This document shows, in pieces, positions 6,845 to 15,729 of a DNA stretch of 64,000 bases. A program made the position numbers and the translations under genes. The notes under the pieces are model-generated. The model worked only from the letters and a program-made list of their open reading frames with translations. It searched no databases and was not told where the DNA came from. This DNA is from Bacteroidales bacterium H4 (GTDB lineage: Bacteria > Bacteroidota > Bacteroidia > Bacteroidales > Muribaculaceae): the NCBI GenBank assembly GCA_001701165.1, contig DAAP01000028.1, positions 1-64,000 on the forward strand, written 5' to 3'. Positions within the stretch are counted from its first letter, which is position 1; every line of letters starts with the position of its first letter.

Positions 6845-8665
6845 TCAGAAAGTCATTACGACATATGGTTTGTCGTTATCTTTATCATCATCAATTTCGT
6901 CAACGGCATCGGCGTCGTAGCTGAAGCGGTGCTTGAACTGCATCACGGGGGTGTCATTGTGCAGGACGGCGTCATCGACTACGGCGGTGGCATCGAAGCC
7001 TTCGAGATATGCGGGAGTGAGGAAGCTGTTGTTCCATAGGTTGGCATCAGCGCCGCAGACAAGGTGGCACAGGCCGTTGCCTTTCCCATCGGCGAAGCTG
7101 TAATCGCCCTTGTATTCGGCTTTGACGGCAAGGTTCTGCAGCCAGATTTTGAGGTAATCGCTGTTTTGCATCGAGCCGAGGCGGTTGAGCACCTTGGTGA
7201 CAATCTCGTCTTTGGACGCCTGCTCGCCGTTCTCGACTTGCTCGTCGCTGATGGTCGAAAGCATTTGGCTGATAACTTTCAGGGCGTAATGTGCACTGTT
7301 GAGGTTCTCGGCGGCAATCTGCGCGGCTATGGCCGACATGGCCATAATGTCCTCGATGATAGTGCCAAGGCGCTCCTGTTGTTTCTTGTCTTCGGTTGAC
7401 TTTTCCTCATCCGGCTTAGCTTCGACTTCCGGCTTGGCTTCGGCCTTTTCCTCGCAGGACTCAGCATTAGAGTTGTCATTCGACTTCCTCAAAGAGGCGA
7501 AAAGCTCTTCTATTTCTTTCTTCTCTTCGGGCGTCTTCGGTTCAAGCGAGATGACCTTCGGTCTGTTCTTCGCCACATTCTCGATATACTCCTCAATCCA
7601 CGAGGAGAGTTTCGACAGCAACATTCGCATTTGGCCGCAGTTGGGGTATTGGCGACCGAATTGTAGGATGAAAAGCAGCTGTTTCTGTATACCATCGAAG
7701 TCGCATTGCTTTTTGTTGTTGTATATCGGGGTGTTGTAGATATACGCCAGCTTGTCGGGCTTTATCGAGTCGGTGATTATCGAGTCGGAGATGCGAGTCT
7801 TGGCGCTATTGAGACGCAGATTGAGGCCTTCGAGCACATGTTGCAGCGTGTACGATATGCGTTCCAGCAAGTCTTTGTCGTTTGCAAAAACCTTGTAATC
7901 ATCACGATAGCGCAGGATTTCGTAGCCTTCGGTAATACCGTCACGTTCCAAAGCCTCGCGCAGCAACATGTCCGCGTAGCCCAGGACAATCTCGGCAACG
8001 ATGTCGTACAAGGTGCTGCCTTGCGGCAGTCCGATGTTGCGACCTTGGCGAAGCATGGTCAGGATGCGCACAATGTCCGTCTTGACGTCGACTTCGGATG
8101 CCGTGCCCTTGCGGCTAAGAGCTTTTTCGACCGTCTGCAATTCGATAGTGCCGTAGCAATTGGTAATATCCGTGACAAACATATAGCGATAGTCCAGCGA
8201 CAGCTTGACGGCCATCTGTTCGAAGCGATTCCACCAGTTCAGAATGGTTGTGGCCTTATGGAAATTCTCCTTATCGGCCGGGATGACGGGGATGCCTACG
8301 GCTTGAATATGCGGCGCGGAGCCAAAGACCTTGAAGTCGTCAAGTATCGCAGCCCAGTGCTCCGGGGTGCAAATCTCGCGTGCCAGCAAATAATACAGGA
8401 ACGGATTGGACAGCGACAGCACGCGCACTGCATAACGGCCGTCCTTATTGAGCATAATGTCATAATTGGCATCGGACATATTCTCGGGGTTGATGTCCTT
8501 CAAACATTTGTCGATGGAGGTATCGGCAATATGCTCGCGTGCAAACGCCAGTACGGGGTCAAAATTGAGATACTCCGGCATCTCGGTCGTGACATACCTG
8601 TCGTTCTGCATCAGGAAATCGAGGGCTTCGTCTGCACTGAGGTCAAAAATTGTCTTAACTTTCAT
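6845..8665 (-). CDS. Abi/UG/DRT-type antiphage reverse transcriptase
   Basis: A 606-residue reverse transcriptase unrelated in detail to the retron enzyme next to it. Visible motifs: the first catalytic aspartate in FVTDITNCYGT (166), GLPQGS at 212-217, and YRDD at 253-256 followed by a conserved-looking LNSAKTRI segment. NAXXH and VTG are absent, so it is not a retron enzyme. Residues 310-395 and 433-560 are helical, joined by an acidic low-complexity linker (about 395-432, rich in E, K, A and P). Such long helical C-termini are typical of the Abi/UG/DRT defence reverse transcriptases; I cannot assign the subtype. The WG-repeat gene lies about 100 bp upstream on the same strand. Any partner RNA is not evident. 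Confidence 0.82.
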   Translation of the reverse strand: MKVKTIFDLSADEALDFLMQNDRYVTTEMPEYLNFDPVLAFAREHIADTSIDKCLKDINPENMSDANYDIMLNKDGRYAVRVLSLSNPFLYYLLAREICTPEHWAAILDDFKVFGSAPHIQAVGIPVIPADKENFHKATTILNWWNRFEQMAVKLSLDYRYMFVTDITNCYGTIELQTVEKALSRKGTASEVDVKTDIVRILTMLRQGRNIGLPQGSTLYDIVAEIVLGYADMLLREALERDGITEGYEILRYRDDYKVFANDKDLLERISYTLQHVLEGLNLRLNSAKTRISDSIITDSIKPDKLAYIYNTPIYNNKKQCDFDGIQKQLLFILQFGRQYPNCGQMRMLLSKLSSWIEEYIENVAKNRPKVISLEPKTPEEKKEIEELFASLRKSNDNSNAESCEEKAEAKPEVEAKPDEEKSTEDKKQQERLGTIIEDIMAMSAIAAQIAAENLNSAHYALKVISQMLSTISDEQVENGEQASKDEIVTKVLNRLGSMQNSDYLKIWLQNLAVKAEYKGDYSFADGKGNGLCHLVCGADANLWNNSFLTPAYLEGFDATAVVDDAVLHNDTPVMQFKHRFSYDADAVDEIDDDKDNDKPYVVMTF

Positions 8666-8762
8666 ATCGTTATTTCAGTTCAGTTTTTGTTTACGTAATC
8701 TTTGATGTTCTGCCTTTATATACCTTTGGGGTGCAAAGTGTAAATGGACTTTTGAGTTATTA

Positions 8763-9311
8763 CTAATCGTCCGGCACATATTCGCCATCCATGTAGGCGT
8801 CATATTGGCTTTCAGCCCATCGGTCATCACCCCAATCATCATAAATGCCGCTGTAGTCGCCCACCGTATAGTTCGAGAAGTCGTCCAATAAGGCCCTATC
8901 GTATTCACGTTCTTCCATTTCGGCTATACGTCGCGAATATTCTTCGGCTATTTCGTTGAGTTCCTCGCTGAACGGCCACAATTTCAGATCTGTTATTTCG
9001 CCGTCCTTCTCGGCATTGGTGCTCCAACGTCGCTTTCCCGCGAAATTCCAGATTTTGTCATATTCGACAGGGACAACTTCCTCGCCTTCCATATTGATGA
9101 TGCCCCATTTGTTGCCATTAGGAGTATCCCAATAATTATCTTTTCCTTTTCGGACACGGGCGAGGCCGTAGTCAAATTCGCTTATCCAATCGTACTTGCC
9201 GAATGGTACGATAACCTGCCTTTTGGCTACATCAACGACGCCCCATTCACCATTACACAGCTCTACCACAGTGACATTTTTGTATTGCGTGTATTCCTTG
9301 ATCTTGCTCAT
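8763..9311 (-). CDS. WG-repeat protein upstream of the DRT-like gene
   Basis: A 182-residue cytoplasmic protein with two WG repeats in its N-terminal half (EWGVVDVAKRQVIVPFGKYDWI and KWGIINMEGEEVVPVEYDKIW), a repeat that folds as small beta units and generally binds proteins. The second half is a charged helix (about 115-140) and a very acidic, aromatic tail ending in EYVPDD. It shares strand and a ~100-bp gap with the DRT-like reverse transcriptase and has its own candidate promoter at 9377-9384, so the two may form one operon. Function is unknown; a partner, sensor or inhibitor of the reverse transcriptase are all possible. Confidence 0.75.
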   Translation of the reverse strand: MSKIKEYTQYKNVTVVELCNGEWGVVDVAKRQVIVPFGKYDWISEFDYGLARVRKGKDNYWDTPNGNKWGIINMEGEEVVPVEYDKIWNFAGKRRWSTNAEKDGEITDLKLWPFSEELNEIAEEYSRRIAEMEEREYDRALLDDFSNYTVGDYSGIYDDWGDDRWAESQYDAYMDGEYVPDD

Positions 9312-9376
9312 ATAATCTTTTGGTTATTTGGTTAGACAAAAGAAACATCGCCACCGGGAACGTCCCGATGACGATG

Positions 9377-9384
9377 CAAAGTTA
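9377..9384 (-). promoter_or_regulatory. Candidate -7 box of the WG-repeat/DRT operon
   Basis: Minus-strand TAACTTTG, a perfect TAnnTTTG match, about 65 bp upstream of the WG-repeat start codon. The -33 region is occupied by an inverted repeat (9395-9411) rather than by a TTTG box. Confidence 0.6.
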
Positions 9385-9394
9385 TGGAGTGGCC

Positions 9395-9411
9395 GCGAAC
9401 TCTATGTTCGC
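9395..9411. promoter_or_regulatory. Inverted repeat at the -33 region: candidate operator or terminator
   Basis: GCGAAC-N5-GTTCGC, a perfect 6-bp inverted repeat. It lies just after the WYL gene's stop and 10 bp upstream of the -7 box of the WG/DRT operon. It may be an operator for the neighbouring WYL regulator, or a short terminator hairpin. Confidence 0.4.
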
Positions 9412-9416
9412 ATGCT

Positions 9417-10481
9417 TTACAGATCTTTATACCGCGCTACCATCTTGTCGAGTGTCTGAACAATTTCATCTTGTATTTCATTGGGGCTAAGTACAATAAG
9501 GTCATACTTGAAAGACATAAGTTCGCGTATAAGCTCGTAGTTTTTCTTGCACCTGATGCTGAAAAAACGCCCGCCGACGAGTGTCGGATAGCGGCGGCGC
9601 AATTCGGCATCTCTTTCGCCGCATAGCATCTTCTGCGAGATGTGCATAGGCTTGCTGCGGATATATTCAGTGGCGATATTATTTGCCCAGAAAACAATAT
9701 CCAGTACCGGATTACGCTTATAGTCCGTCATTCCGATGATGTCATCGAAACGCTCGCTCAGGTCGCCGTCGTAGGGCTGATATTGCGCCTCGGGAAGCAT
9801 TTTCAAGTCCAAGATTCGGTCAAGGGCAAAGGTATACAGATTGCCTTTGTCGACGATTGATCCCACAAGAAACCACCGGCAATTGTATTCCTTGAGCAAA
9901 ATTGGGTTGACGCGAAATGTCCGCTTGTCATCCGGATGGTCAAATTGATAGTGCTTGAATTCGACGACAACTTGCTGTGATATAGCCGTGAACAGTACAC
10001 CGAGTATATTTGAGGCATCCAACGGATTGCGCGTAAAGGATATAATTTCGCGGTCATCACCGGTGGCATTAAGTCGCCGGCGCAGGCCTTCCAGTTTGTC
10101 GAAATTGGGGAGTCCGTCAAACTGTCCTATGACACGCAAAGTATCACGAAGAATCAACTTCTCATCAGCGCTCATCTCCTGCTTGAATATCGAAAATCCC
10201 TCTTCGCTATATCGTAGGCATCGTTTCTTGACCGTCGTCCGACCATCGCGGCTGACAGCATCGACAGTATAGCGCTCAATGTCTGCACCGAAAGGTCCTT
10301 CCTCCAAGTACTTGATGTCCTTTTCGATGGCACGACGGCTGACGCTGTACCCATCGCCATACTCGGCAAGGCGTTCGTTGACGTACTCGGTCATATCGGC
10401 AATCGAGTAATCGTGATAGCGGTTGCTCAACAGGTCGTCAAGCAACTTGTATCGGGTCATCGCGTTTTTATTGGCTGGCAT
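9417..10481 (-). CDS. WYL-domain transcriptional regulator
   Basis: A 354-residue regulator (from the ATG at 10481; a longer frame would need a TTG start at 10490). The N-terminus (residues ~5-75) is a winged-helix-like DNA-binding segment (SVSRRAIEKDIKYLEE), and the middle and C-terminal parts match WYL-type ligand-binding architecture (VVVEFKHYQF...RTFRVNPILLKEYNCRWFLVGS, then a C-terminal extension ending in DEIVQTLDKMVARY). WYL regulators often control phage-defence operons and sense nucleic acids or nucleotides; here it lies directly upstream of the WG/DRT operon on the same strand, with an inverted repeat in between. The ligand and targets are not known. Confidence 0.85.
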   Translation of the reverse strand: MPANKNAMTRYKLLDDLLSNRYHDYSIADMTEYVNERLAEYGDGYSVSRRAIEKDIKYLEEGPFGADIERYTVDAVSRDGRTTVKKRCLRYSEEGFSIFKQEMSADEKLILRDTLRVIGQFDGLPNFDKLEGLRRRLNATGDDREIISFTRNPLDASNILGVLFTAISQQVVVEFKHYQFDHPDDKRTFRVNPILLKEYNCRWFLVGSIVDKGNLYTFALDRILDLKMLPEAQYQPYDGDLSERFDDIIGMTDYKRNPVLDIVFWANNIATEYIRSKPMHISQKMLCGERDAELRRRYPTLVGGRFFSIRCKKNYELIRELMSFKYDLIVLSPNEIQDEIVQTLDKMVARYKDL

Positions 10482-10505
10482 AGGCGGCAAATATTTGGAA
10501 ATGTC

Positions 10506-10547
10506 GATGCCCGAGGGGAAACGTTACATCGTTCGCCCACGGGCATC
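10506..10547. terminator. Candidate terminator hairpin
   Basis: Arms GATGCCCG (10506-10513) and CGGGCATC (10540-10547), just beyond the 3' end of the glycosidase gene. The loop is long and there is no T-run, so the assignment is tentative. Confidence 0.35.
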
Positions 10548-10566
10548 AGTTATATCAGATTGGTCT

Positions 10567-13098
10567 TTAGCGAACAATGAGCTTGGCTGTCAGCGGACGC
10601 GCCAAAGCATCCGAATATACCGTGACGAGATAGATGCCCGGGGCGAGTGCGGGAGCATAGACGCCCGCCGTACCGGACGAGAAATCGGCATCGGCCGACA
10701 GCGCAATGGCACCGGAGATGGTGGACACACGAACCTTGGACATGCCTACATTCGCACCTTCAAGGTCTATCGCAATATTGTCGCCCTGTCGGCGGACAAC
10801 CATTGCGCCGCCATCACGAGCGTCGGTTGTGATGTCGTCCGCGGCACCCATACCCGGATAATTGGCGGTAATCGAGCGCAAGTCCAGGCGTGCGCCGGTG
10901 ACGTTTTTCTTGACCATGGTGAAGTACATCTTCTCGAAAGTCAGCGGATAACGGGGCGTCAACATCTCGGTTCCGTCGCTTTCCTCAAATTTGAAGACAT
11001 AATCTTGCTGTCCCGAAACTACGGCATTGGTGAGGTTGAAGCGTGTGCCCTCGGCGTCTACGAAATCCATCTTGATTTCTTTCACGATATTGTCGCGGTC
11101 ATTCATCGTAAGCGTCAGGCTATTAGGCAACGAATACAGTCGTATCGGAGCTCCGGGATTGAAAGTCACCAGAGGATTGCGATTGCTCTTGAGATCAAAA
11201 GTGAGTGAAACGCCTCGATTCCAGCCCTCGGGGAGGTCGGTGGTAACGGCAGAGAAATTCTTGATTAGCGTCGACGCATACTTCATCCCGAAGACAGTGC
11301 CGTCATCGAAACGCGTGATATCTATATCGCTTTCGGGGATTTCGACAGTCACTTCCACATTGACTTCCAAAGCATTGTATCTTCCGGTGATAGTTGTCGT
11401 GCCATTGGCTTTACCGGTGACGTATCCCTTGTCATCGATTTCGACAACACCCTCGGGCGATGCCGTCCACTCGAAAGCCGATGGATCTACATCGATATTG
11501 ATGCCGCCACAGACGCCGCGCAAGCCCAAAATCTGACGACGATACTTGTCTATAAGCATAGCGCTTTTGGCGGGCTTCACACCGTCTATTTGAGCCAAAA
11601 ATACAGGCATCTCGGCCGTCAAGGTCTTGCCGGCGGCGTTGTATGTGGCCACAATCTTGCCCGAAACGGCATTATCGGACGCATGCAGCACGCCATCGGC
11701 ATCCACGTAGCCCAGTTCGGCAGGGACACACTCGAAAGAACAATCCTTGGTGACGTCCTTGGACACGATGTCGCCATACATATTGTAAGCCATTACCCCT
11801 AAGGGCGTTGCGCCAAGCATGGGCATACGACGGCGACGATTGGTGAAACCTATAGACGCTGCAACGTCATCCTCGGGCGCCGTAGACACAGCCAGCATGG
11901 CATCGGCCACAGGACGTATCGACCCGCCGCGCATCGGGTAATTGAGCATCTCGCCGTCCAGCGAGATGGCGGCGCTGCCACCGCTGTCAAAATTGACCAC
12001 GTCGTTAGCTCCATGCTCCACGAGGAATGCGGCCATCTCGATGCAGTTTATAGCTTCGCTTTTGCCCGAACCGGCCTCGTTGACAGCCACATACAGACGA
12101 TTGCCCTCCTTATTGATGCCGGCCATGGTGCGCGACGACAGCTCGTAAGAGCGGCCGTTGGGGTAGCCGCTCCCGTTCTCAAAATCGTCATACTCGCCCT
12201 TATGCAGCACTCCGTCATGAACTATGCTCACATAGCCGTGAAATCCTTCCATGATATTCTCGGGGATGACGCCCCACAGCGGGGCATCAAAAGTCTGGTA
12301 CACAGTGGCGATATCACCCACAGCAGCGTTGTCCAGTGCGTGCAGTTTCTCGTTGCGGAGATACAGCACATACGTGTCCGCACTCGTCTGTATCGGCTCG
12401 TCCGAAATCGCCGTCACGCGGCATCGCGTACCCTCAGGACGATTTACAGCCCATTTATCAATGGGTTGCAAGGCGATATAGCGACCGGCCTCGGTCAGCG
12501 TCGAAGCATTGAACATATTATACAGCACACAACTGCCCCTGTAAGACACAGCCGCGCGATTGAAGAAATCGATATACGCCCGTTCATCGCCAATCACAAT
12601 ATAAGGACTGATGTTAGCGCGGAACACCTCGGCATGTTTCTTGTCATCGAAAGCCAGCGTCGAGCGGCTGAATTTCGTGTAATTAGGCTGGCCGTTATGG
12701 ATATTCAGGCCAATGGCAATGCCATCGTCGTACGAAAAGAAATCATGGTTCCAAGCCACGCACACATTATGTCCGGGCTTAGACAACTCCGTCTGAAACG
12801 TTGGCACCGTCCAACGCTTCGTATCCGGTACCGCCATACGGCTCGGCGCCTGCTCCACGCTATTGTACTGATTGGTCAGGTCAACCTCCACAAGCCATAT
12901 TATCAGCGGCTTGTCATGGTACACCAGCTTAGAATACGTGATACCGGGGCCGACGTTATACATCGCCAGCGTGTCGCACACGCCCCAGTCATACTTCAAT
13001 TCGGTAGTCTGTGCATCGGCACACACCGTAGACGACAGCGCCATTGCCGCCATCACTGCGGCCACAATTCCGCCGCCAAAAGATGCCTTTATTCCCAT
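10567..13098 (-). CDS. Secreted phosphodiester glycosidase (NAGPA-like) with Big_2 and sorting domain
   Basis: An 843-residue exported protein with a signal peptide (about residues 1-30, ending in VCADA). Residues ~60-400 match the phosphodiester glycosidase/NAGPA fold (TMAGINKEGNRLYVAVNEAG, then EMAAFLVEHGANDVVNFDSGGSAA), the family that uncaps GlcNAc-phosphodiesters or trims phosphorylated glycans. A Big_2 Ig-like domain follows (about 520-600, WTASPEGVVEIDDKGYVTGK). The extreme C-terminus, with APGIYLVTVYSD and a basic end, looks like a type IX sorting domain, so it is probably surface-bound or released. It is monocistronic, with a candidate TACCTTTG box at 13205-13212. Exact substrate unknown. 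Confidence 0.85.
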   Translation of the reverse strand: MGIKASFGGGIVAAVMAAMALSSTVCADAQTTELKYDWGVCDTLAMYNVGPGITYSKLVYHDKPLIIWLVEVDLTNQYNSVEQAPSRMAVPDTKRWTVPTFQTELSKPGHNVCVAWNHDFFSYDDGIAIGLNIHNGQPNYTKFSRSTLAFDDKKHAEVFRANISPYIVIGDERAYIDFFNRAAVSYRGSCVLYNMFNASTLTEAGRYIALQPIDKWAVNRPEGTRCRVTAISDEPIQTSADTYVLYLRNEKLHALDNAAVGDIATVYQTFDAPLWGVIPENIMEGFHGYVSIVHDGVLHKGEYDDFENGSGYPNGRSYELSSRTMAGINKEGNRLYVAVNEAGSGKSEAINCIEMAAFLVEHGANDVVNFDSGGSAAISLDGEMLNYPMRGGSIRPVADAMLAVSTAPEDDVAASIGFTNRRRRMPMLGATPLGVMAYNMYGDIVSKDVTKDCSFECVPAELGYVDADGVLHASDNAVSGKIVATYNAAGKTLTAEMPVFLAQIDGVKPAKSAMLIDKYRRQILGLRGVCGGINIDVDPSAFEWTASPEGVVEIDDKGYVTGKANGTTTITGRYNALEVNVEVTVEIPESDIDITRFDDGTVFGMKYASTLIKNFSAVTTDLPEGWNRGVSLTFDLKSNRNPLVTFNPGAPIRLYSLPNSLTLTMNDRDNIVKEIKMDFVDAEGTRFNLTNAVVSGQQDYVFKFEESDGTEMLTPRYPLTFEKMYFTMVKKNVTGARLDLRSITANYPGMGAADDITTDARDGGAMVVRRQGDNIAIDLEGANVGMSKVRVSTISGAIALSADADFSSGTAGVYAPALAPGIYLVTVYSDALARPLTAKLIVR

Positions 13099-13204
13099 AT
13101 TTTTCGTTTTTTATAAGTCGTTTTTAGGGTTTTAATTACGTCATTACAATTTCACAAAACGATCAGCCCCGGCCAATAGCGCCTGTCGGCTTCCGCTTCT
13201 CCTA

Positions 13205-13212
13205 CAAAGGTA
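13205..13212 (-). promoter_or_regulatory. Candidate -7 box of the glycosidase gene
   Basis: Minus-strand TACCTTTG matches TAnnTTTG and lies about 107 bp upstream of the start codon. No clear -33 box. Confidence 0.5.
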
Positions 13213-13464
13213 CTCATTTTCCGCGAATAACCACCACCCCACCCCCGACATTCACCTTTTCTTAATGCAAACACACATTTCAATCAAGCATATCAATGAA
13301 AATAGCGCAGAGTATTGTTGAATCTTAGCGGTTTCCGACACAAAACGCACGCAGAATACGTTCTTTTATGGGCTCCGTACACATCTCCGGCTTTTACCCG
13401 CCAATGGCAAGCAAAATACAGTACACAGATAACATTAGTGAAGTTTATCTATTACGAGGCAATA

Positions 13465-13505
13465 AATTGTAGGGGAAGCAAGCGTGGCTTGCTTCCCCTA
13501 CAATT
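13465..13505. terminator. Perfect 19-bp palindrome, bidirectional terminator or REP-like element
   Basis: Two 19-bp arms (13465-13483 and 13487-13505) are perfectly complementary around a 3-nt loop. The outer ends read AATTGTAGGGG/CCCCTACAATT. It lies 60 bp past the SIMPL gene's stop codon, where a terminator is expected, but arm length and perfection resemble dispersed palindromic elements. Confidence 0.7.
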
Positions 13506-13567
13506 AAGTCGGGATGTGTTCGGAGATGTCACGAGAGAGTAGCGTGTATCACCGTGAGCGACGGTGG

Positions 13568-14269
13568 TTAGTCCTCGAGGTAGTAGACAACGGTGGAGAC
13601 CACGCGGACGTTCTTCATATAGGGCTTGCCTGAATCGAGGTCGTCGATAGAGAACTGACCTTGGTTGGCGGTCTTGATTTTGCCGAGTGTAGACTCGCTA
13701 TCCTTGGCGAATTGGGCGGCAGCTTCGCGAGCGTTCTTGGTGGCCTCGGCTATCATCTCGGGCTTGATTTTGTTGAGGCCGTTGAAAGTGTAGTTGACAT
13801 ACGTGCCCGAGAATGGAATGCCGCGTGCCAGCAGTACGCCCTGCTTATCGACCATGGCGTAGACTTCGTCTACCTTGGAGGTGTTGACATTGACCGTACC
13901 CGTAATTGCATAGCGGTAGTTGCGGTTGGTTTCGCCGTAGCGTTCGGCCTGAGGCTCGTATACCGAGGGAGTTCCGTAGGTGATGTCAGCATCATCGATA
14001 CCACATTCTCTGACAAAGGATTTTACTTTGGCGTTTTTGCTTTTGAGTTGGGCATACAGTTCCTGAAGATCATCGCCGGTGATGGTGTAGCTCACGCTCC
14101 AAGATGCGTTGTCGGCCTTGACTGTCCGTTCGGCCAGGCCACGCACGCTTACTTCGCGATCTCGAAACGCAAAGTTGTCGATGCCGGCTTTGAGCGCAAA
14201 GCCGCTGATAACGATACCGGCTGCGATAAGCAGCGCCGGGATTGTCGAGGAAAATTTCTTGCAGTCCAT
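13568..14269 (-). CDS. SIMPL-domain (DUF541) envelope protein
   Basis: A 233-residue protein with an N-terminal membrane anchor or signal (residues 7-30, IPALLIAAGIVISGFALKAGI) followed by a SIMPL/DUF541 domain. The family pattern is visible: VSVRGLAERTVKADNASWSVSY near residue 45, the strand-rich middle, and AREAAAQFAKDSESTLGKIKTANQGQFSI near 185-215. Family members act in the periplasm with poorly defined roles, sometimes linked to oxidative or envelope stress. It follows threonine ammonia-lyase on the same strand with a 66-bp gap, but no functional link is evident. Confidence 0.85.
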   Translation of the reverse strand: MDCKKFSSTIPALLIAAGIVISGFALKAGIDNFAFRDREVSVRGLAERTVKADNASWSVSYTITGDDLQELYAQLKSKNAKVKSFVRECGIDDADITYGTPSVYEPQAERYGETNRNYRYAITGTVNVNTSKVDEVYAMVDKQGVLLARGIPFSGTYVNYTFNGLNKIKPEMIAEATKNAREAAAQFAKDSESTLGKIKTANQGQFSIDDLDSGKPYMKNVRVVSTVVYYLED

Positions 14270-14335
14270 AACAGAAAAATTAGAGTTTGGTGAAAATTAG
14301 AGTTTGGCGTTAAGTATTTTTTGGATGTTCAGAAA

Positions 14336-15565
14336 TCAGTTGAGCACCTTATATCCGGCATCGCGAAGGCCTTGGCGCACCTGCTCGATATGCTCGATGT
14401 TGCGCGTCTCCATGTCGATGCGCAGTGTGCAGCCATTGATTTCGACCGATGCATCGAGGCGTTCGTGCGTGACGGATATGATGTTACCGCCGAGTTGGGC
14501 AATGATGCCGCACACGCCCGAAAGTTGGCCGGGTTTGTCGGCAAGGTTGATGATGGCGGTGTAGAAACGACCGCTCTTGACCAGGCCGCGAGTGATGACG
14601 CGGTTGAGCATATTGACGTCAATATTGCCGCCCGATACGAGGCAGCAAACTTTCTTGCCTTGAACGGGCAGCTTGTCAAACATCACGGCGGCAACACAGA
14701 CGGCTCCGGCGCCCTCGCTGACCAGTTTTTGCTTTTCGATAAGGGCGAGTATGGCCGCAGCCACTTCGTCATCACTGACGGTTACGACCTCATCCACATA
14801 TTTCTGACAGAAGGCGAAAGTGTTGACACCCGGCTCTTTGACACAGATGCCGTCAGCAATGGTGGCCACGCCGGACAGGTGTACGGAATGTCCTTCTTGC
14901 AGCGATTGGTACATCGATGGGGCGCCTTCGGCCTGTACACCGTAGACTTTGATGCCCGGGCGCAGGGTCTTGATGGCAAAAGCCACGCCCGAGATCAGGC
15001 CGCCGCCGCCTATGGGCACTACCACAGCTTCGACATCCGGGAGGTCTTCGAGTATTTCGAGACCGATAGTACCCTGTCCTGCAATCACCAGCGGGTCGTC
15101 AAAGGGGTGTACAAAGGTGTAGCCGTATTGTTCTTTAAGTTCGAGAGCCTTGGCATAAGCGTCATCGTAGACACCCGGCACGAGGCACACTTCCGCTCCA
15201 AATCCCTTGGTGGCCTCCACCTTGGATATGGGAGCGCCGGCAGGCAAGCATATCAGCGATTTAATGCCGTTGTGCGTTGCGCCCAGGGCAACACCTTGCG
15301 CATGGTTGCCGGCCGAGCAGGCAATGACGCCACGCGCCTTTTCCTCATCGCTGAGCTGCGAAATCTTGTAATAGGCACCGCGCAGCTTGAACGACCCTGT
15401 CATCTGCAGACATTCGGGCTTGAGCCACAGATCGACGCCGGGCTTGAAGTTGGGTGCATGTACCGGCACCGTATGGCGTGCCACTCCGTTGAGTACGCGT
15501 GCGGCATTGAATATTTCGTTGATTTGCAGCGGTTCGGCTGCATGTTTTGTAGTATTTGCGGACAT
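14336..15565 (-). CDS. ilvA: Threonine ammonia-lyase
   Basis: A 409-residue PLP enzyme that deaminates threonine to 2-oxobutanoate, the entry to isoleucine synthesis. The PLP-lysine context SFKLRGAYYK lies near residue 60, the glycine-rich phosphate loop VPIGGGGLISG near 190, and a serine-glycine segment SGGNIDVNML near 315. The last ~80 residues (FYTAIINLADKPGQLSGVCGIIAQLGGNIISVTHER) form a single ACT domain, as in the shorter threonine deaminases of Bacteroidetes, suggesting allosteric control by an amino acid. Length fits that class (about 400). The start at 15565 sits 45 bp downstream of the transcription start expected from the TATTTTTG box at 15617-15624. Confidence 0.95.
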   Translation of the reverse strand: MSANTTKHAAEPLQINEIFNAARVLNGVARHTVPVHAPNFKPGVDLWLKPECLQMTGSFKLRGAYYKISQLSDEEKARGVIACSAGNHAQGVALGATHNGIKSLICLPAGAPISKVEATKGFGAEVCLVPGVYDDAYAKALELKEQYGYTFVHPFDDPLVIAGQGTIGLEILEDLPDVEAVVVPIGGGGLISGVAFAIKTLRPGIKVYGVQAEGAPSMYQSLQEGHSVHLSGVATIADGICVKEPGVNTFAFCQKYVDEVVTVSDDEVAAAILALIEKQKLVSEGAGAVCVAAVMFDKLPVQGKKVCCLVSGGNIDVNMLNRVITRGLVKSGRFYTAIINLADKPGQLSGVCGIIAQLGGNIISVTHERLDASVEINGCTLRIDMETRNIEHIEQVRQGLRDAGYKVLN

Positions 15566-15616
15566 ATTTGCTGCCTTAGATGTTCATATGATGAGGAAAG
15601 GTGTTGTATATCGCTA

Positions 15617-15624
15617 CAAAAATA
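15617..15624 (-). promoter_or_regulatory. Candidate -7 box of ilvA
   Basis: Minus-strand TATTTTTG fits TAnnTTTG, about 50 bp upstream of the ilvA start. It is divergent from the promoter at 15670. Confidence 0.5.
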
Positions 15625-15669
15625 ATCATTTTTTCTCGGTCTTTATTCGTGTCGTCTGTGTTTTTTTGA

Positions 15670-15677
15670 TAATTTTG
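15670..15677 (+). promoter_or_regulatory. Candidate -7 box of the NfnA/NfnB operon
   Basis: TAATTTTG fits TAnnTTTG and lies 52 bp upstream of the first ATG. The -33 region is T-rich without a clean TTTG. Confidence 0.5.
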
Positions 15678-15729
15678 CATCCGATAGCCGGGGCACACGC
15701 TTCGGCAGTATAAATATACACTCAACACT

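Larger units (their letters stand above)
13099..13567. other. Intergenic region: promoter and long palindrome
   Basis: It holds the TACCTTTG box (13205-13212, minus) for the glycosidase gene, a long perfect palindrome (13465-13505) and otherwise AT-rich sequence with no convincing gene. Confidence 0.6.

Noticed and set aside
6845..8665. Second retron
   Set aside because: The RT lacks NAXXH and VTG motifs, and no a1/a2-type inverted repeat was found upstream of it.
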